A stretch of 9,785 nt of DNA from Bacteroidales bacterium (lineage in GTDB: Bacteria > Bacteroidota > Bacteroidia > Bacteroidales > WCHB1-69), in assembly GCA_031264975.1 (NCBI GenBank), contig JAISDH010000318.1:1-9785 (forward strand). Reading direction: 5' to 3'. This document shows, one piece after another, positions 7,726 to 9,785 of the stretch (its first letter is position 1; each line of letters opens with the position of its first letter). Under the pieces are notes generated by a model, which was not told the origin of the DNA, ran no database searches, and was given only the letters and a program-made list of their open reading frames with translations. A program made the position numbers and the translations under genes.

Positions 7726-7809
7726 GTTGCCTGTTGCCTGTTGCTTGCTGCGTGTTGCCTGTTGCCTGTTGCTTGTTGCTTGTTGCTTGTTGCCTGTTGC
7801 TTGCTGCCT
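7726..7809. repeat. Heptamer tandem array, twelve units, abutting the right IS end
   Basis: Twelve contiguous 7-bp units in perfect register: GTTGCCT and GTTGCTT predominate, with single GCTGCGT and GCTGCCT variants. The array starts three bases after the IS inverted repeat. Because 7 is not a multiple of 3, translation gives a 7-residue period in every frame, which explains the Q/A/T/N-rich and C/L-rich spurious open frames here. It may act as a variable-length spacer; no function is demonstrated by the sequence. Confidence 0.95.
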
Positions 7810-7955
7810 TTTTCCCAATCAACCATTAACCATGAAAAAATAATAATTGCTTTTCTACCTCGTTGTTAAGACTGCATGAGGGAATGGTTATTGTTAATAA
7901 GAAATATTAGCTGGAGGATATTTTTTTGTATGTTGAATAAATTGGTAATTGAGAA
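7810..7955. other. Leader/intergenic region upstream of the transferase gene
   Basis: This AT-rich stretch must contain the 5' leader, and probably the promoter, of the plus-strand transferase gene. I see no good TAnnTTTG / TTTG pair and no riboswitch-like structure. Its notable parts are a GGAGGA at 7913-7918 and the short ORF it precedes. Confidence 0.5.
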
Positions 7956-7959
7956 GTGA
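7930..7959 (+). CDS. Possible 9-codon leader ORF overlapping the transferase start
   Basis: ATG at 7930 reads MLNKLVIEK and stops at TGA 7957-7959. The stop overlaps the GTG start of the transferase gene (GTGA), a layout typical of translational coupling. A GGAGGA lies 11 nt before the ATG, a little far but the best SD-like match in the leader. It could instead be chance, or the remains of an N-terminal extension. Confidence 0.35.
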   Translation: MLNKLVIEK

Positions 7960-9785
7960 AATATTATTGGGGAACTGTTATAAAATCATTTTTGTTTTGG
8001 TTATTGTTTTTTGCCTTTACGAGGGGGTTATTTTTGGTTGTATACAATGACTTGCTTGTGGGGATTCCTTTGAAGTCCATTTTTTCGGTCTTTTATCATG
8101 CTTTACGGCTGGATATGGCGACAGCCTGTTATTTGATGAGTATTTCTCTTTTTATTTTTGTCATACAGGTTTGTATGCAACATAGGGTTACAACTATTCT
8201 GCTTCGTGTCCTTGTAATGATTGAATTGATATTTACGTCCTTGATTACATTTGCCGAAATAGGAATATATGGGGAATGGCGCAGTAAATTAAATTATAAG
8301 GCGCTGGTTTATTTGCGTCATTTGGATGAGATTTTCAAGACGGCTACCTCTTTTCAGATTATTTTCTTTATCATAGGGGTTGCCTTGGTGGCGCTTGTTT
8401 TTTATTGGGCGTATTGTCGGTTTGTTATAAAACCTTCTATCACTCCCCAGAAGAAGGCTTATCTAAAGGCGCCCATTTGTTTATTGCTTACCTGTAGTTT
8501 ATGTTTTACCGGCATGCGGGGCGGACTTGATTCTATCCCTATTACACAGAGTTCGGCATATTTTTCCCATGTTGATATTTTGAATGATGCGGCGGTAAAT
8601 ACTCATTGGAATATCGTTCTCAATGTTATTGATTTTGGTTCGTTGAAAGATAATAATCTTTTCCATTTTATGGACGATTCAACAGCGGAAGAAACGGTAA
8701 AGCAGTTACAGGCAGCGGAACAGGACAGTACGATTTCCGTCTTGAAGCAGAAAGATATTAATATTGTCATTCTTTTGCTGGAAAGTTGGACGGCAGATGT
8801 TATAGAATTTTTTAATGGAAATAATGAGATAACGCCGCATTTCAGTTCGCTGGCGAAGGAAGGGATATTTTTTTCTCATTTTTATGCAAACGGACATCGT
8901 TCACAGCAGGCTATTTGCAGTATATTAAGCGGGTTCCCTTCTATTCCGAATTATGACATTACAGATAATCACAGCAAGTACGGGCGTCTTCCGAGTTTTG
9001 CGGACAGGCTTCATGAAAAAGGGTATCATACTTCTTTTTATTTTGGGGGAAACTTGGATTATGGAAATATACGGGCGTTTTTGTTGCATGCCAATCTGGA
9101 TGAAATTGTTGAGGAAAGTAATATAGACAGAACCATTCCCAGAGGTAAATTAGGGATTCACGACCAATATATGTTTGCGCATCATCTCAAAAGTTTGAAA
9201 AAGCAGAAGGAACCTTTTTTTACGGTCTTGTTTACCTTGAGTTCTCACAGTCCATACGATGAACCAAAGAATGTAGAACCATTAAAATGGGATTCTGCCG
9301 AAATAAAATACCTCAATGCCGTTAAATACACAGACTACTGGTTGGGGCAATATTTTGACAGCGTAAAAAACCAGCCGTGGTATCAAAATACATTATTTAT
9401 ACTTGTTGCCGACCACAGTCATCCGTCGCACATCGACCGTTCTTATTATGAAAAGGATTATCAACGGATTCCCATGTTATGGTACGGAAACGTTCTCAAG
9501 GACGAGTTTAAAGGCGTTCAATATGATATTATTGGTTCTCATGTAGACGTCCCAAAAACCCTATTGTCTCAATTGGGATATGCCGATTCCCTGTTTACAT
9601 GGGGAAAAAACATGTTTAATCCTTACTGTCATCAATATGCTTATTATGAGATACCCAAAGGATTCGGATGGATTTCCCCCAGCGGGAGTTATACTTATTC
9701 TTCCGACAGGAAAAGTTTTTATTATTTTACAGGAGAAGAATCTCTAAAAGACTCCCTTCTTACCACAGGGCAAGCCTATATGCAA
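7956..9785 (+). CDS. LTA-synthase-type phosphoglycerol transferase / membrane sulfatase-family enzyme (C-terminus beyond window)
   Basis: 610 codons are visible, near full length for a family usually of 600-700 residues. Start: GTG at 7956, the only plausible start after the in-frame stop at 7950; the first in-frame ATG (8115) would remove the first membrane helix. Membrane helices lie at about 11-30, 54-74, 79-103, 132-153 and 173-186; between them GEWRSKLNYKALVYL resembles the family's loop motif. The periplasmic alkaline-phosphatase-fold domain carries E276 (LLLESW), S316 as likely nucleophile (NGHRSQQA), R373, H431 (SSHSPY) and D486-H487 (ADHSHP). Their spacing closely follows E255, T300, R356, H416 and D475/H476 of Staphylococcus LtaS, with Ser replacing Thr. 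Known relatives transfer phosphoglycerol from phosphatidylglycerol. Bacteroidota lack classical LTA, so the acceptor is probably a periplasmic glycan or surface lipid (inference). Divergent from the giant gene; function in this organism uncertain. Confidence 0.9.
   Translation, partial: MKYYWGTVIKSFLFWLLFFAFTRGLFLVVYNDLLVGIPLKSIFSVFYHALRLDMATACYLMSISLFIFVIQVCMQHRVTTILLRVLVMIELIFTSLITFAEIGIYGEWRSKLNYKALVYLRHLDEIFKTATSFQIIFFIIGVALVALVFYWAYCRFVIKPSITPQKKAYLKAPICLLLTCSLCFTGMRGGLDSIPITQSSAYFSHVDILNDAAVNTHWNIVLNVIDFGSLKDNNLFHFMDDSTAEETVKQLQAAEQDSTISVLKQKDINIVILLLESWTADVIEFFNGNNEITPHFSSLAKEGIFFSHFYANGHRSQQAICSILSGFPSIPNYDITDNHSKYGRLPSFADRLHEKGYHTSFYFGGNLDYGNIRAFLLHANLDEIVEESNIDRTIPRGKLGIHDQYMFAHHLKSLKKQKEPFFTVLFTLSSHSPYDEPKNVEPLKWDSAEIKYLNAVKYTDYWLGQYFDSVKNQPWYQNTLFILVADHSHPSHIDRSYYEKDYQRIPMLWYGNVLKDEFKGVQYDIIGSHVDVPKTLLSQLGYADSLFTWGKNMFNPYCHQYAYYEIPKGFGWISPSGSYTYSSDRKSFYYFTGEESLKDSLLTTGQAYMQ

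Noticed and set aside
6307..7809. CRISPR array from the repeated units beside the IS
   Set aside because: The units are 7 bp, contiguous and without spacers, so these are simple tandem repeats. No cas genes are present.
7635..7826. 63-codon minus-strand frame (Q/A/T/N-rich) that crosses the right IS end and stops in an ATGA overlap with the orfA start
   Set aside because: Its central part is only the heptamer array translated, which gives a 7-residue period in any frame. No family resemblance and no good start signal; the ATGA overlap is most simply chance.
7576..7869. 97-codon plus-strand frame with C/L-rich repeats
   Set aside because: Antisense to orfA and the heptamer array; its apparent repeats come from the DNA array.
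8706..8897. 63-codon minus-strand frame in the right part
   Set aside because: Antisense to the transferase coding sequence in its conserved catalytic region; a shadow frame.

Overview
The window most likely comes from a Bacteroidota genome (Bacteroidales-like, probably an uncultured or environmental member). The reasons are a giant secreted, modular, Thr/Asn/Ser-rich beta-helix protein of the type these bacteria export, an AT-rich leader without a Shine-Dalgarno site in front of that gene, an LTA-synthase-like membrane sulfatase of the type found in these Gram-negatives, and degenerate 7-9 bp tandem arrays between genes. This assignment is inferred from gene content; no marker gene is present.

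Layout. (1) Positions 1-6135, minus strand: one uninterrupted reading frame of 2045 codons that runs off the left edge. It has a signal peptide, a MAM/jelly-roll-like domain, an Ig/Fn3-like domain and then three tandem copies, plus the start of a fourth, of a ~550-residue module (Ig/CARDB-like domain, right-handed beta-helix, closing D-I-D/E-G...MG.Y motif). (2) Positions 6136-6342: short intergenic region made largely of degenerate short tandem arrays. (3) Positions 6343-7723: an apparently intact IS3-family insertion sequence (1381 bp, 25-bp imperfect terminal inverted repeats) with orfA and orfB on the minus strand and an A9 slippery run that would fuse them by -1 frameshifting. (4) Positions 7724-7955: a 12-unit heptamer array abutting the right IS end, then a leader that may carry a 9-codon ORF. 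(5) Positions 7956 to the right edge, plus strand: an alkaline-phosphatase-superfamily phosphoglycerol/LTA-synthase-type transferase with five predicted membrane helices and a full set of recognisable catalytic residues, cut by the window end.

How it fits together. The beta-helix gene and the transferase gene diverge from a shared intergenic region that would be only ~440 bp without the IS. One makes a surface or secreted scaffold; the other probably modifies envelope glycans or lipids in the periplasm. Nothing in the sequence ties them into one pathway. The most unusual structure is the intergenic region: the IS sits between two period-7 arrays that read outward from its two ends with related but different units, and no target-site duplication is visible. 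I do not see a clear new defence or RNA system.
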